Below, one piece after another: positions 38,456-48,185 of a stretch of 64,000 nt of DNA (positions are counted from its first letter, which is position 1; each line of letters opens with the position of its first letter). The DNA comes from CAKZLS01 sp963786305. Its GTDB lineage: Bacteria > Pseudomonadota > Alphaproteobacteria > Rhodospirillales > Defluviicoccaceae. The translations under genes and the position numbers were made by a program. A model generated the notes under the pieces. It had not been told where the DNA came from. It searched no databases and was given only the letters and a program-made list of their open reading frames with translations. Location of the stretch: the NCBI GenBank assembly GCA_963786305.1, contig CAWAYL010000009.1, forward strand, positions 62,001 through 126,000, written 5' to 3'.

Positions 38456-39974
38456 CGGCCGAACCCACTCGTTCCTGCAGGAGCTTTTGCATTATCAGCG
38501 AGATGTCGCAATTGTCGTAAAGGGCGTCGATCATGTCCGAATATGTCGCCGTAAACGTTTCGTTGCGGACGAGGTCGCCGAAGATGGGCTCGAGCTTGAG
38601 GAACGACAGCGTGTCATTCTGGGTCCCCTCAGCGGCTTGATGCAGTTCGTCTTTCAGGGCGTCCTCGATATCGAGCCGCGCGCCGTGCCGGTCGACGCCC
38701 TTGTCGCTGTAAAAGCACCATGCGGCGATGACCAGGGCGGCGTATTTGATGCTGCCGCCCCGCGCCAGGTTTTCGGTGATCGTCGGGACCAGGAATACCG
38801 GCAGCTTGGCGGAACTCTCCAGGCAAATCCGCGCCAGGCTGTCCTTGATGTTGGGGTTGCCGAACCGCTCGATCAGATTGTCCTTGTAGGCGTCCAGATC
38901 GATTCCTTCCACCGGGTCAAGCACCGGTGTGGCCTCGTCATCCATGAACCGGCGCAGATAGGTCGCGAACAGCGGATCGGTCACGCAGCCATCGATGGTC
39001 TTGTGTCCATGGATCGAGCCGAGCAGCCCGAGAACGGAATGCCCGGCGTTGAGCAAGCGGAGCTTCATTTTCTCGTACGGCGTGACATCGTCGACAATCT
39101 GCGCCCCGACCTTTTCCCACGCCGGTCTACCATTCGAAAAATTGTCTTCGATGACCCATTGGGTGAACGGTTCACAGGTGACCGGCCATTCGTCCTTCAA
39201 TCTCATTTCGGTGGCGAGGTACGCGATATCCTCCGGCGTCGTCACGGGCGTGATGCGGTCCACCATGGCATTCGGGAAGCTGACGTCGCTCTCGATCCAC
39301 CGCGCGAGCTCGGCATCCTGTTTGTTCGCGAATGCCAGCACCATCTTGCGCGTCAAGTCGCCGTTGTGCTGGATGTTGTCGCACGACTGAATGGTGACGG
39401 CCGGAAGTCCCCGGGCGCGGCGTTTCTTGAGCGCGGCGGTCAGATAACCGAACACCGTCTTCGGGTTGGAGGGATTTTCCAGGTCGTGGCGCACCTCGGG
39501 ATTGTCGAACTCGAACTCGCCGGTGGCGGAGTTGAAATTGTAGCCTCCCTCGGTGATGGTCAGTGAAACGATCTTGGTGTCCGCGCTGGCCATCTTGTCG
39601 ATGACGGCGCCGGGATCGTCGCAGCTCAGCATGAAATCGATGATCGAGCCGATGACCCGGGTTTCAACCTTTCCTTGGGGATGCTTCACGATCAACGTGT
39701 AGAGATAGTCCTGCGCTTTCAGGATATCGCCGATTTTCCGGTCAGCCTCGCGCAGGCCCACGCCGCAGATGCCCCAATCGTAAGCATCGGAATCGGACGC
39801 ATCAGGTTCGGCCATCAGCGCATCGGTGTAATACGCTTCGTGTGACCGGTGGAATCCGCCGACGCCGATATGGACGATGCCGGCCTTGACCTTGCTCCGG
39901 TCATAAGATGGACGAACGATACCGTCGGCGAGGCGGTGCAGGTTTTCCTGCTTCAGTTGAATGGGGTCTGTCAT
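38451..39974 (-). CDS. mtlK: Mannitol 2-dehydrogenase family polyol dehydrogenase
   Basis: 507-residue long-chain polyol dehydrogenase that would oxidise mannitol (or a related polyol/hexuronate) to the ketose with NAD+. It has the N-terminal cofactor region IVHIGVGGFHRSHEAYYTDAL and the family catalytic region KLRLLNAGHSVLGLLGSIHG, where K and H are expected, followed by DGCVTDPLFATYLRRFM. It is the last gene of a four-gene minus-strand polyol cluster with fructokinase, so mannitol to fructose to fructose-6-phosphate is the likely route. Fructuronate or tagaturonate reductase is an alternative within the family. Confidence 0.88.
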   Translation of the reverse strand: MTDPIQLKQENLHRLADGIVRPSYDRSKVKAGIVHIGVGGFHRSHEAYYTDALMAEPDASDSDAYDWGICGVGLREADRKIGDILKAQDYLYTLIVKHPQGKVETRVIGSIIDFMLSCDDPGAVIDKMASADTKIVSLTITEGGYNFNSATGEFEFDNPEVRHDLENPSNPKTVFGYLTAALKKRRARGLPAVTIQSCDNIQHNGDLTRKMVLAFANKQDAELARWIESDVSFPNAMVDRITPVTTPEDIAYLATEMRLKDEWPVTCEPFTQWVIEDNFSNGRPAWEKVGAQIVDDVTPYEKMKLRLLNAGHSVLGLLGSIHGHKTIDGCVTDPLFATYLRRFMDDEATPVLDPVEGIDLDAYKDNLIERFGNPNIKDSLARICLESSAKLPVFLVPTITENLARGGSIKYAALVIAAWCFYSDKGVDRHGARLDIEDALKDELHQAAEGTQNDTLSFLKLEPIFGDLVRNETFTATYSDMIDALYDNCDISLIMQKLLQERVGSAA

Positions 39975-40067
39975 GACGAAATCCTTGTGAGGCTTATCCT
40001 TAAATCCGGAACCTGCCCGTCAGCGATCATGGTGCACACATTCCATGACCGCTGACGCCAGACACCG

Positions 40068-41831
40068 TTACTCCGCGGGCACCTCGGCGCCGGATGACTG
40101 TCCGGAGCGTTGCATCCTCTTGGAGAGCTGCAAATCCGACCACGCAAACACGAAATAGATGACCGTGCACCAGATCGTGACGTCGTAGAACAACTCACGG
40201 TTCACGTAGTAGTCGTAAAGGTTGGGGCTGTTGAACAGGACACGCCAAGCGAGCACGGCCGGCACGATCAGACCAATCACGATCCAGATCGCCCGGATGA
40301 TCTTTATCAATGCGGTCGTGCCGCCGACGTGCTCGCGTTGTTCCTTCGCCGCCAATTCGGCATGGTACGCTTCGACCTGTTTCTGGAACTCTTGCTCCCG
40401 CTTCTCGGCCTCGGGATAACTGCGATCGGCGCCATATTTCTTCGCCAAAATGGTATAGACCACGATCGAGAGCAACCACGTCGGCAGGAACAGGTACACG
40501 AACGGGATGATGTTGAGGAAGTTCAACCCAAAGCCGAACACCAGGCATACTCCCCAGGTGATCAGCGCCGGCATGTTGTCCTTGACGCCCTTGAGGCGGT
40601 GCCAATTGCTCTTGTAGCCAAGCCGGGGAAAGATGTGCTGTTCGGCGAAGACAATGCCGCCGAGGGATACAAGAACAAGTCCCGCGTAGGCAAGAATTGG
40701 CAGAATTTGGCGGTAGATGAACGGAAAACAGCTTCCGACCACGACCACGGCCCCGACGACAAGCGTTACCTTTTGGCGCGCGATGTTCGGGAATACGGCC
40801 TGGGCCGCAAGACCGGCGCGATAGAGGTTGGGGTTGGCCGTTGTCCATCCCGCGATAATTACAATCACAAAACCGGTGGCGCCAAGCGCGTAATAGGCAA
40901 CATCGCCGGGTGAAACAACGGCGATACTCAATTTCATGATATAGGCCGTCGCCGCCCCCATGAGAGCCGCGGAAATCCAGGCAATGTAGTGGCCGAACAT
41001 CATGCCGGTCGCGGTGCAAAGACCGTAGATCGACTTTTTCGCGTAGCGCAGGAGCGCCATGTCGACGAGGCCAAAATGCGCGAAGGTGTTCGCGGCCCAG
41101 GCGAAGCCGATCACTTCCCATAATCCGATCCCGGGTTCCCCTTCAGCATTGATGCCGGTAAACACGGTCGTTCCCGCCAAATTCACGAAATCCGAGAAAC
41201 TCGAAAGCGTCGTGTAACCGGTCAGCGTTTCGTTCAACGAAGGTATCAGCACCATGCCACCGGCCGTGAACATCACCATCAGCCAGGGTGTGCAAATAGT
41301 GCCAAACTCGGCCACCACATTGAACCCGTAGTAGGCCACGAGCACAGCGATCACGCTCGCCGAAGCGGCAATGACTGCAAACCAGACGTTGGTGGGATAG
41401 GGATAGATCTGGGGAGGAATATCGAAGAGCGCCCGAACGGCTGTTGCCGACACGGTGATCATGGCGGCCGAGATGGCCACGAAGATCAGCACGTTCGCAC
41501 CGTTGTAGAGCCGCGGGACCAGCTCGCCCATGTTGTGTTGGAGATAGGTGTAGAGACTGAGCCGCGTCTTGACCGCGATCGGCGCGGTGATGAGCCAGAA
41601 GCTCAGCACGGCAAGCGTATTGCCGATGAGCAGCCCGATCAGGATGTCGTGGATCGTGGCGCCCATGGCCACGAATGCGGCGCCAATGACGAATTCGGTC
41701 GCGGCAACGTGTTCGGAACCATAGAGGCCGAGGAAGTGACCGGGTCCATGCAGTCTGTGTCGCGGCACAGGCAGGAGTTCGTCGTCCATATCCGCAATGG
41801 ACTGTCGTGTATCCGTGGTTGTGTTGGACAT
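40068..41831 (-). CDS. NCS1-type (purine-cytosine permease-like) membrane transporter
   Basis: 587-residue secondary transporter with about twelve hydrophobic segments. The N-terminal HVAATEFVIGAAFVAMGATI, IGNTLAVLSFWLITAPIAVK and the loop AGWTTANPNLYRAGLAAQAV match the nucleobase:cation symporter-1 family by pattern. A long charged stretch (about residues 460-500, AEKREQEFQKQVEAYHAELA) is unusual for a codB-type protein. It lies between the sugar-binding protein and mannitol dehydrogenase genes, so it may carry a polyol or sugar rather than a nucleobase. That is inference from context only. Confidence 0.75.
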   Translation of the reverse strand: MSNTTTDTRQSIADMDDELLPVPRHRLHGPGHFLGLYGSEHVAATEFVIGAAFVAMGATIHDILIGLLIGNTLAVLSFWLITAPIAVKTRLSLYTYLQHNMGELVPRLYNGANVLIFVAISAAMITVSATAVRALFDIPPQIYPYPTNVWFAVIAASASVIAVLVAYYGFNVVAEFGTICTPWLMVMFTAGGMVLIPSLNETLTGYTTLSSFSDFVNLAGTTVFTGINAEGEPGIGLWEVIGFAWAANTFAHFGLVDMALLRYAKKSIYGLCTATGMMFGHYIAWISAALMGAATAYIMKLSIAVVSPGDVAYYALGATGFVIVIIAGWTTANPNLYRAGLAAQAVFPNIARQKVTLVVGAVVVVGSCFPFIYRQILPILAYAGLVLVSLGGIVFAEQHIFPRLGYKSNWHRLKGVKDNMPALITWGVCLVFGFGLNFLNIIPFVYLFLPTWLLSIVVYTILAKKYGADRSYPEAEKREQEFQKQVEAYHAELAAKEQREHVGGTTALIKIIRAIWIVIGLIVPAVLAWRVLFNSPNLYDYYVNRELFYDVTIWCTVIYFVFAWSDLQLSKRMQRSGQSSGAEVPAE

Positions 41832-41865
41832 GTTTCCCTCCCGAATTTCTTTGTTGGACTCGCCG

Positions 41866-43188
41866 CTATTGGAGGAAGCGGGCGCGCTCTATGACCTTTC
41901 CCGTCACCCACTGGGCGTTCTCGAGCGCCTCTTCAATGGGGATCTCTCCGGCCAGCGCGTCCGCGAACCGCTGACCGACCGCCGTGCCGATGCCTTGGAA
42001 CTCCGGGATCACGACGTACTGAATTCCGGTGTAGGGCACGTCCTCGACGGTCGGATTGTCCGGATCGGCTGCCTGGATCGATTCGAGTGTGATCTTGGCG
42101 AAGGGCGCCGCGTCGAGATACGCTTGGTTCTCGTATAGCGACGTGCGGGTGCCTGGTGGTACGTTGGACCAGCCGTCCTTCGAGGCGACCAGCTCCAGGT
42201 ACTGCTTGGAGGTGGCCCAGGCGATGAATTGCTTGGCCGCGTCGGTGTTGTCCGAACCCGCCGGGATCGCCAGCGCCCAGGCCCAGAGCCAGTTGGCGCG
42301 CTTGCCCAGCCCCTTGTCCGGCGCCAGCGCGAAGCCGACACTGTCGGCCACCTCGGAGTCCGCGTCGATCACGAACTGCCCGGCCGCCGTCGCGTCGATC
42401 CATATGGCGCACTTGCCGGAGCGGAACAGGGCAAGGTTTTCATTGTAGCCATTGGCCGCCGCGTCCGGCGGGCCCACGTCCCTCATCAATTCTACGTAGT
42501 CGGTGATCGTCGCCTTCCAGGCTTTGCTATCGAACTGGGGTTTCCAGTCCATATCGAACCAGCGGGCACCGTAGGAGTTGGCCATGGCGGTCAGGAACGC
42601 CATGTTCTCGCCCCAGCCCGGCTTGCCGCGCAGGCAGATGCCATGGACCCCGTTGCTCTCGTCGTCGAGCTTCCGGGCGGCGTCCTTAATGAATTCCCAG
42701 GTGGGCTTTTCGGGCATCTCGAGCCCGGCCTGCTCGAACAGATCGGTGCGGTACATGGTAAATGCGGACTCGCCGTAGAATGGCGCGCCGTAAAGCGTGC
42801 CATCGAACGACAGGGCTTCTCGGATCGGCGGCAGAATGTCGTCGACGTCGTAGTCCTTCGGCAAATTGTCCATTGGCACAAGCCATCCGCGTTCGGCCCA
42901 GATCGGAACTTCGTAGGTGCCGATCGTCAGGACGTCGAACTGCCCGCCTTTGGTCGCGATGTCGGTGGTGACGCGCTGGCGCAGCATGTTCTCGTCCAGT
43001 ACCAGCCAGTCGAGCTTGATGTCGGGATTGTTGTCCTCGAACTCCCCGGCAAGCTCCTGCATCCGGATCACGTCGCCGTTGTTCACGGTGGCGATGGTAA
43101 CCGTGGTTTCGGCGCGGGCGCCAAACGAGACGCTCGATGCCATAATCGCTACGGCTATGGCAAACGCAGTATTGCATACCCTTTTCAT
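41866..43188 (-). CDS. Sugar/polyol ABC-type substrate-binding protein
   Basis: 440-residue periplasmic binding protein of the family-1 extracellular solute-binding type, resembling SmoE/MtlE polyol-binding proteins. A signal peptide covers about residues 1-26 (MKRVCNTAFAIAVAIMASSV to GARAE). The mature part begins TTVTIATVNNGDVIRMQELA, with YGAPFYGESAFTMYRTDLF and WLWAWALAIPAGSDNTDAAK later. No ABC permease or ATPase gene lies nearby; the adjacent transporter gene is NCS1-like. The partner permease is either elsewhere or replaced. Confidence 0.88.
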   Translation of the reverse strand: MKRVCNTAFAIAVAIMASSVSFGARAETTVTIATVNNGDVIRMQELAGEFEDNNPDIKLDWLVLDENMLRQRVTTDIATKGGQFDVLTIGTYEVPIWAERGWLVPMDNLPKDYDVDDILPPIREALSFDGTLYGAPFYGESAFTMYRTDLFEQAGLEMPEKPTWEFIKDAARKLDDESNGVHGICLRGKPGWGENMAFLTAMANSYGARWFDMDWKPQFDSKAWKATITDYVELMRDVGPPDAAANGYNENLALFRSGKCAIWIDATAAGQFVIDADSEVADSVGFALAPDKGLGKRANWLWAWALAIPAGSDNTDAAKQFIAWATSKQYLELVASKDGWSNVPPGTRTSLYENQAYLDAAPFAKITLESIQAADPDNPTVEDVPYTGIQYVVIPEFQGIGTAVGQRFADALAGEIPIEEALENAQWVTGKVIERARFLQ

Positions 43189-43257
43189 TGTTATCCCTCC
43201 CTTAACTTAAGAGTGATCACCGCCTTCCACCAAGACGGGGTCTGCCGTTCTCATTTC

Positions 43258-44142
43258 TCAAAATTCCACCAACTGTTGGGGCAGGGTCGGGGTCGCTCCC
43301 TTCTGCGAACAGACAAACGCGGCCACCCGGTTCGCGAACAGGTTCACCTTGTTCAGCGGCCAGCCCTTCAGGATGCCCATGCAGAGCGACGCCGTGAACG
43401 AATCCCCGGCGCCCACCGAATCCACCACGGGTCCCTTCAGGCAGGGGGCGTCATCGACCTCTTCGCCCCGCAAAAGTACGCTACCGTCCGGACCGCGCGT
43501 GTAGGCCACCAACTTCAGGTCAAAATTTTCACGCAGCTCGTTGAGTTGATCCATCACATCGCCTCGCAGGTCGAAGCACTCCGCCAGCACCGGAAGCTCC
43601 TCGTCGCTGAGCTTCAATGCCGAGGCGAGCCGCAGCGAGTCCTCGACGCGCTCTTTCGAAAAATATGACTGCCGCAGGTTCACGTCGAAGATCTTCAGCG
43701 CGTTCTCCGGCATGTGCCGCAAGAACGAGCGGATCGTCTCGCGCGAAACCGCGGAGCGCTGCGAAAGCGATCCGAAACAAACCGCATCCAGCGTCTCCGC
43801 CAGCGCCTTCAATTCGCCGGTGAACGGAATATGGTCCCACGCCACATCTTCGAAAATCTGATAAGACGGCTTGCCCTGGTCGTTCAGGGTCACCCGCACC
43901 GTTCCGGTGGGAAACGTGTCACTTTCCAGCACATAGCTGGTATCCACGCCCATGTCCCGAAGTTCGTCGCGAATGGCTAGGCCCAGCGGGTCTGTCCCCA
44001 CGCAGCTCACCGGATAGGCGTTGGCGCCAAGCTGCCAGCAATGGCACGCAAAATTCGCCGGGGCACCACCGAGACGCTTATGGTGTGGAAACACATCCCA
44101 CAGCACTTCGCCGATACCGGCAACTGCAACTAACTCATTCAT
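43258..44142 (-). CDS. PfkB-family fructokinase
   Basis: 294-residue ribokinase-family sugar kinase that would phosphorylate fructose. It has IGEVLWDVFPHHKRLGGAPA at the N-terminus and the C-terminal catalytic DSVGAGDSFTASLCMGIL with the GAGD anion hole. ATG 44140-44142 follows GGAGAGGGTG at a good distance, so the longer frame is not used. It is the first gene of the polyol cluster and lies downstream of an AT-rich region with a 9-bp inverted repeat. Confidence 0.9.
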   Translation of the reverse strand: MNELVAVAGIGEVLWDVFPHHKRLGGAPANFACHCWQLGANAYPVSCVGTDPLGLAIRDELRDMGVDTSYVLESDTFPTGTVRVTLNDQGKPSYQIFEDVAWDHIPFTGELKALAETLDAVCFGSLSQRSAVSRETIRSFLRHMPENALKIFDVNLRQSYFSKERVEDSLRLASALKLSDEELPVLAECFDLRGDVMDQLNELRENFDLKLVAYTRGPDGSVLLRGEEVDDAPCLKGPVVDSVGAGDSFTASLCMGILKGWPLNKVNLFANRVAAFVCSQKGATPTLPQQLVEF

Positions 44143-44183
44143 CACCCTCTCCGGATTTGAGGAGTTGCATTTTTCTGAACGGC

Positions 44184-44224
44184 TTGGCGGCAAAAATCTT
44201 TCCGGTCCCGGTACATGCCGCCAA
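44184..44224. promoter_or_regulatory. Inverted repeat upstream of the polyol operon
   Basis: TTGGCGGCA at 44184-44192 and its exact reverse complement TGCCGCCAA at 44216-44224 have centres 32 bases apart, roughly three helical turns. They lie 42-82 bases upstream of the fructokinase ATG. A further half-site-like TTTGGCGGTGAA lies near 44296. The arrangement suits an operator bound by a dimer or looped dimers; the regulator is unknown. Confidence 0.45.
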
Positions 44225-44503
44225 AAATGCTAATCGATAAATTGATATATGTAAAACCGATAAAGCATTTTTTTTCAACGCTCAACAGGATGATTTGGCG
44301 GTGAATTTTTTTTCTGACTGTTACTTAGAGTTATCTTTATTACAAAATAATCGTTGAGATCATTACGCTGATGGCGCGAAGCCCTTCCACCTATGGATGG
44401 AAAGCTCGAGAAGATAAAAGGTAGCGTCCCCTTTTTCCCTTGGTAGGGAAATCCAGGCGGTTGATTTTTCTGACTTTCCGGTCAGGTATCATGAAAGGCC
44501 ATG
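44225..44503. other. AT-rich intergenic region
   Basis: About 280 bases, distinctly AT-rich with several A/T runs, between the purU 3' end and the fructokinase operon. It probably contains the operon promoter on the minus strand. I see no gene. A small inverted repeat (CCCTTGGTAGGG) lies near 44440. Confidence 0.45.
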
Positions 44504-44539
44504 TACTGTGCATGGGGTTGTTTTCGACATTTTCAAACA
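44504..44539 (-). repeat. 36-bp element, copy 1 (downstream of purU)
   Basis: On the minus strand it reads tgtttgaaaatgtcgaaaac, then aaccccatgcacagta. It matches 50782-50817 at 35 of 36 positions in opposite genomic orientation. Relative to the upstream gene both copies point the same way, about 60 bases beyond purU and purA. A run of nine C's and four G's abuts this copy. Confidence 0.85.
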
Positions 44540-44600
44540 GTCCCCCCCCCGGGGCCAGCGGCCGGCACGCGAGATGCGGTCCGGTCCATGTTCGCCGGTA

Positions 44601-45468
44601 TCAGCGCAAGACGACGGTTTTCTTCCCGTTCAGAAGCACCCGGTGTTCGACGTGGTAGCGCACCGCGCGGGCCAGCACGATATTCTCGATGTCGCGGCCG
44701 ACGCGGACGAGGTCCTCGGGCGTGTAGGTGTGATCGACCCGCTCCACGGCTTGATCGATGATCGGGCCTTCGTCCAGTTCCGCCGATACATAATGCGCCG
44801 TGGCGCCGATGAGTTTGACGCCCTGGGCGTGCGCCTGTTGATACGGGCGGGCGCCCTTGAAGCCGGGCAGAAAGGAATGGTGGATGTTGATGCAGCGCCC
44901 GCGCAGGCGATCGGAGAGGGCCGGCGTCAGGATCTGCATGTAGCGGGCGAGCACCACCAGGTCGATATCCAGGTCGTCGACCAGACGGAGGATCGCCGCT
45001 TCCTGTTCTAGCTTCGTCTCGGGAGTGCTGGGCATGTGGTGGAACGGAACGTTGTGCCATTCCGCCAAGGGCGCCAGATCCGGATGATTGGAGACGATCG
45101 CCGGTATGTCGACGCGCAGATCGCCGGTCCGGTAGCGATAGAGCAGGTCGTTCAGGCAATGATCGAATTTGGAGACCATGATCAAAAGCCGCGGCTTGCG
45201 ATGGGCGTCGTGAAGACCCCAGACCATCTGAAACCGTTCGGCGATCTTCGAGAATTTCTGGGTGAACGTTTCCAGCGCCGGCGTGAACGAACCGGCGGAG
45301 AACACCGAACGCATGAAAAAGCGCTTGGATACGGGGTCGCCGAAATGCGTCGAACTCGGTGATGAAGGCATCCTGATCGGCGAGGAACCCGGCCACTTTC
45401 GCGACAATGCCGGTGGTGTCGGGGCAAGAAATGGTCAGCGTGTAGAGTGTTTGTTTGTCCTCGGTCAC
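44601..45468 (-). CDS. purU: Formyltetrahydrofolate deformylase (one frameshift)
   Basis: Hydrolyses 10-formyltetrahydrofolate to formate and tetrahydrofolate. The N-terminal ACT domain begins MTEDKQTLYTLTISCPDTTG at GTG 45466-45468 (GGAG site upstream), followed by IVAKVAGFLADQDAFITEFD. The catalytic part has KFDHCLNDLLYRYRTGDL, the active-site NIHHSFLPGFKGARPY and the aspartate in ELDEGPIIDQ. One extra G near 45352 breaks the frame between ITEFD and HFGDPVSKRFFMR; corrected length is 288 residues, as expected. It lies 44 bases downstream of ggt on the same strand. Confidence 0.93.
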
Positions 45469-45512
45469 CGGGTCGGGCTCCGTGTCAGCGAATGGATGGT
45501 TGGCGGTTCGCT

Positions 45513-47081
45513 CTAAACGACCACGGCATCGCCGCCGCGGCGTTCGTCGCCGGCGCCGGAAAGACCGCCGTCGGCATCCCGGCGCGCGGTATGGACGCCG
45601 CCGAAGAACATATTCTTCTCGTCCCAAAGATCGACGTTGGATCGACCCCGGGCGAAGGCATCGATTTCGCCCTGCTCGTAACCGGGTTCGACGTCGATGG
45701 TGTCGCGTTCGGCGTGGATGCGCGGCGCGGCGACGGCCGCATCCGGCGGCATGCGGAAAACGATCAGGTTGAGAAGCACCTGCAGGATCGCCGAACGGAT
45801 CCTGTTGGAGCCGCCGGAACCCAGCGCCGTCAGCATGCCTTCGGAACCGAGAACCAGGGTCGGCGCCATCATCGACGCGATCCGGGTATCCAACGGCCAC
45901 CGATGGAACCCGAAGGGATTGATATCTTCCTCGCCAAGAATATTGTTGAGCATGATCCCGGTGTTCGGAACCACGTACGCGGCGCCCTCGCCATTGGAAA
46001 CCGACAGGCTGACGGCGTTGCCCGCCGTATCGACGATGCTGATTTGCGTGGTCCCCCGCGCCACCGCGGGGCGCCCCAGCAGCTGGCGGCGATAGGTCTC
46101 GAGCAGTCCTTGGTCCAGAAACCGCTCGGACACGGCGCCGGCGTCCAGTTCATGGAGCCGGCTTTCAATCCTCGCCTGGTTGGTGAGTTCCATCACGCGG
46201 GTGAGGCGCGACAGATACGTCTCGCCGCCGAAGCCGAGCGTCCCGGCGTCCTGGGTCCGCATCAATTCCAGAGCGAATGCGATCAGGATGCCCCCCATGG
46301 AGGGAGGAGGATTGAGGTGGATGCGCGACCCGAAGAAGTCGAGGCCGAGGGGGGCGCGCCGCTCGGCACGGTATCGCTCCATATCGGCGAGCTTGAGGTG
46401 GCCGCCATCCCTCTCGCAATCGTCGGCGATCTGTTGTGCGATCTCACCGCGATAAAACAGATCGTCGCCCTCAATCGCCAGGATCTCCAGGGTGTCGGCG
46501 AAGCTCGGCAGGGAGAACAGTTCGCCTTCGCCGATCAACTCGCCCGGATGCTCCCGGCTTTCGAACAACGATCGGCTGGCCTGCGTGCTCGTCAGAATGG
46601 CTCCCACGAGCCCCATGATATAAGCCTGCTTGGCGTTCACCCGCACGCCCTCTCGCGCCAGAGCCGCCGCCGGCTGGACAACCTGGCGCATGGGCATGTG
46701 ACCGAGATCCCGATGGGCCTCGAACAACCCCTTGAGGAGACCCGGCGTCGCGATCGATCCCATGCCGATCTGGAACTCCTGCTGGGTCGGACCGAAGTCC
46801 GCGAAGATCGGTTTGAAGTCGAGCTCCGACGCGGGCCGCCGGCTCACCGGCGTTTGCGTGAAACAGTCGTAAAGAATGATGTCTCCCGCGTGGGATCCGC
46901 TGACGGGACGCGCCATCAGGAACCCGCCGCCGCCCAGCGACGCCAGAACGGGCTCCGACACACACGCCGTGAAGATACCGGCCAGCGCCGCGTCGAAGGC
47001 ATTGCCGCCGTCTTCAAGCACGGCCGCCGCCGCGCGGCTGGTTTCTGGATGCCCGGAGGCAACGGCGCCCCTGTATTTCAT
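45513..47081 (-). CDS. ggt: Gamma-glutamyltransferase family Ntn-hydrolase
   Basis: 522 residues. The proenzyme should cleave before T344 in ARGTTQISIVDTAGNAVSLS, generating the nucleophilic threonine of the small subunit. The GSGGSNRIRSAILQVLLNL region near the C-terminus forms the oxyanion side. The catalytic motif has TTQ where GGTs usually have TTH. No signal peptide precedes MKYRGAVASGHPETSRAAA, so this form is probably cytoplasmic. Start ATG 47079-47081 is chosen by homology; it lacks a clear ribosome binding site and the frame is open upstream. Other acyl-hydrolysing family members (cephalosporin acylase-like) cannot be excluded. Confidence 0.88.
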   Translation of the reverse strand: MKYRGAVASGHPETSRAAAAVLEDGGNAFDAALAGIFTACVSEPVLASLGGGGFLMARPVSGSHAGDIILYDCFTQTPVSRRPASELDFKPIFADFGPTQQEFQIGMGSIATPGLLKGLFEAHRDLGHMPMRQVVQPAAALAREGVRVNAKQAYIMGLVGAILTSTQASRSLFESREHPGELIGEGELFSLPSFADTLEILAIEGDDLFYRGEIAQQIADDCERDGGHLKLADMERYRAERRAPLGLDFFGSRIHLNPPPSMGGILIAFALELMRTQDAGTLGFGGETYLSRLTRVMELTNQARIESRLHELDAGAVSERFLDQGLLETYRRQLLGRPAVARGTTQISIVDTAGNAVSLSVSNGEGAAYVVPNTGIMLNNILGEEDINPFGFHRWPLDTRIASMMAPTLVLGSEGMLTALGSGGSNRIRSAILQVLLNLIVFRMPPDAAVAAPRIHAERDTIDVEPGYEQGEIDAFARGRSNVDLWDEKNMFFGGVHTARRDADGGLSGAGDERRGGDAVVV

Positions 47082-47320
47082 GGCGTTCGCACTGGCCTGA
47101 CGCGTGAATGAATAAGATACCCCCGTGGGTAGCGGCTGCACCAATTGGTGTCAACAAATCGGACGCTCCGTAATCTCCGGTTTATCTCCATGTCGGCAAA
47201 TGCAATAACACGTATCGGTTGACAGAAGGTTTCGAGGAGAACCATCATCGGGGCTTGGGTCTGGACGCGGCCTTGAACCCCGTGATGGAGGTTTTGCCCC
47301 CCAACGGAGAGACGCACTTG

Positions 47321-47947
47321 ATGGGACGCTTTGGTTTTTTCCTCACGTCGGTGAGCGCGATGCTTTTGGTCCTGGCCGGTTCGTCGACGGTACGGGCGCA
47401 AGAGGACGTAAGCGGCGTCGTCAATGCGGTGTCCTTTTATCCAATGCCGGAGAGCCAGCCTATCTTCGTGCGGCCGCTCGACAACTCGCCCGAGAACCTG
47501 TCGATCAGGACCGACATGGAACAGGCGTTGACCGACGCGGGGTTCGCTGTCGCCAAAAAGGGTGCGATTCTCGTGCTTTCGTTCGAAACGCGGCGCGAAT
47601 TGGGTGGCGGGGCCGCGCCGACCCGGCAAGTGACCAATCGGTTCCTCGAGCGGCACGAAGAGTCGGATATCGGGGATCAGCGGTACAAACCTCAGATCGG
47701 CAAAGAGTCGCCGAGAGGTTCGGGAGCCATCAGCGCCAGCCGCTTTCGGCTGGACGCAACGCTCGACGACAGGGAAACCGGTAAACGCCTCTGGCGCGGC
47801 TGGACCATCGCGCGGATGCACGGCGACGACACGAGCACTTTGGCAAAAGCCATGGCGCCCGCGCTGGTGGACAGCCTCGGCAAGACCGTCAGGCAACAGA
47901 CTTTTGACATTCGGGCCAGCGAGACGAGCAAAACCGGAACACGGTAA
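47321..47947 (+). CDS. Putative secreted protein of unknown function
   Basis: 208 residues from ATG 47321 (GGAGAG site upstream). A signal peptide covers about residues 1-26 (MGRFGFFLTSVSAMLLVLAG to TVRAQ). The mature region contains PIFVRPLDNSPENLSIRTDM and FRLDATLDDRETGKRLWRGW, suggesting a periplasmic or outer-membrane-associated beta-rich protein. I recognise no family with confidence. It stands alone between ggt (divergent) and hisZ. Confidence 0.7.
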   Translation: MGRFGFFLTSVSAMLLVLAGSSTVRAQEDVSGVVNAVSFYPMPESQPIFVRPLDNSPENLSIRTDMEQALTDAGFAVAKKGAILVLSFETRRELGGGAAPTRQVTNRFLERHEESDIGDQRYKPQIGKESPRGSGAISASRFRLDATLDDRETGKRLWRGWTIARMHGDDTSTLAKAMAPALVDSLGKTVRQQTFDIRASETSKTGTR

Positions 47948-48185
47948 AAGGTCGCTCCGTGCCGTTGCCCCGCCGCGCTATCGGACACACGGGCGGCTGC
48001 ATTGAAGGCAAGCCGCTTTGCTGTTACGAATGAGCCTGTTTTCGCCGGTCGTTACCCTCGTCGCTTTCAGCGATCGTGTTTGATACACCTCGTGCCGGCC
48101 ATAGTCGCCGATCAATAACTCGATGGCACTATCCGGCTCCCCGCCCCACACCGCTTCCGAAGGACGTCACCACGGCCCCACCGCA

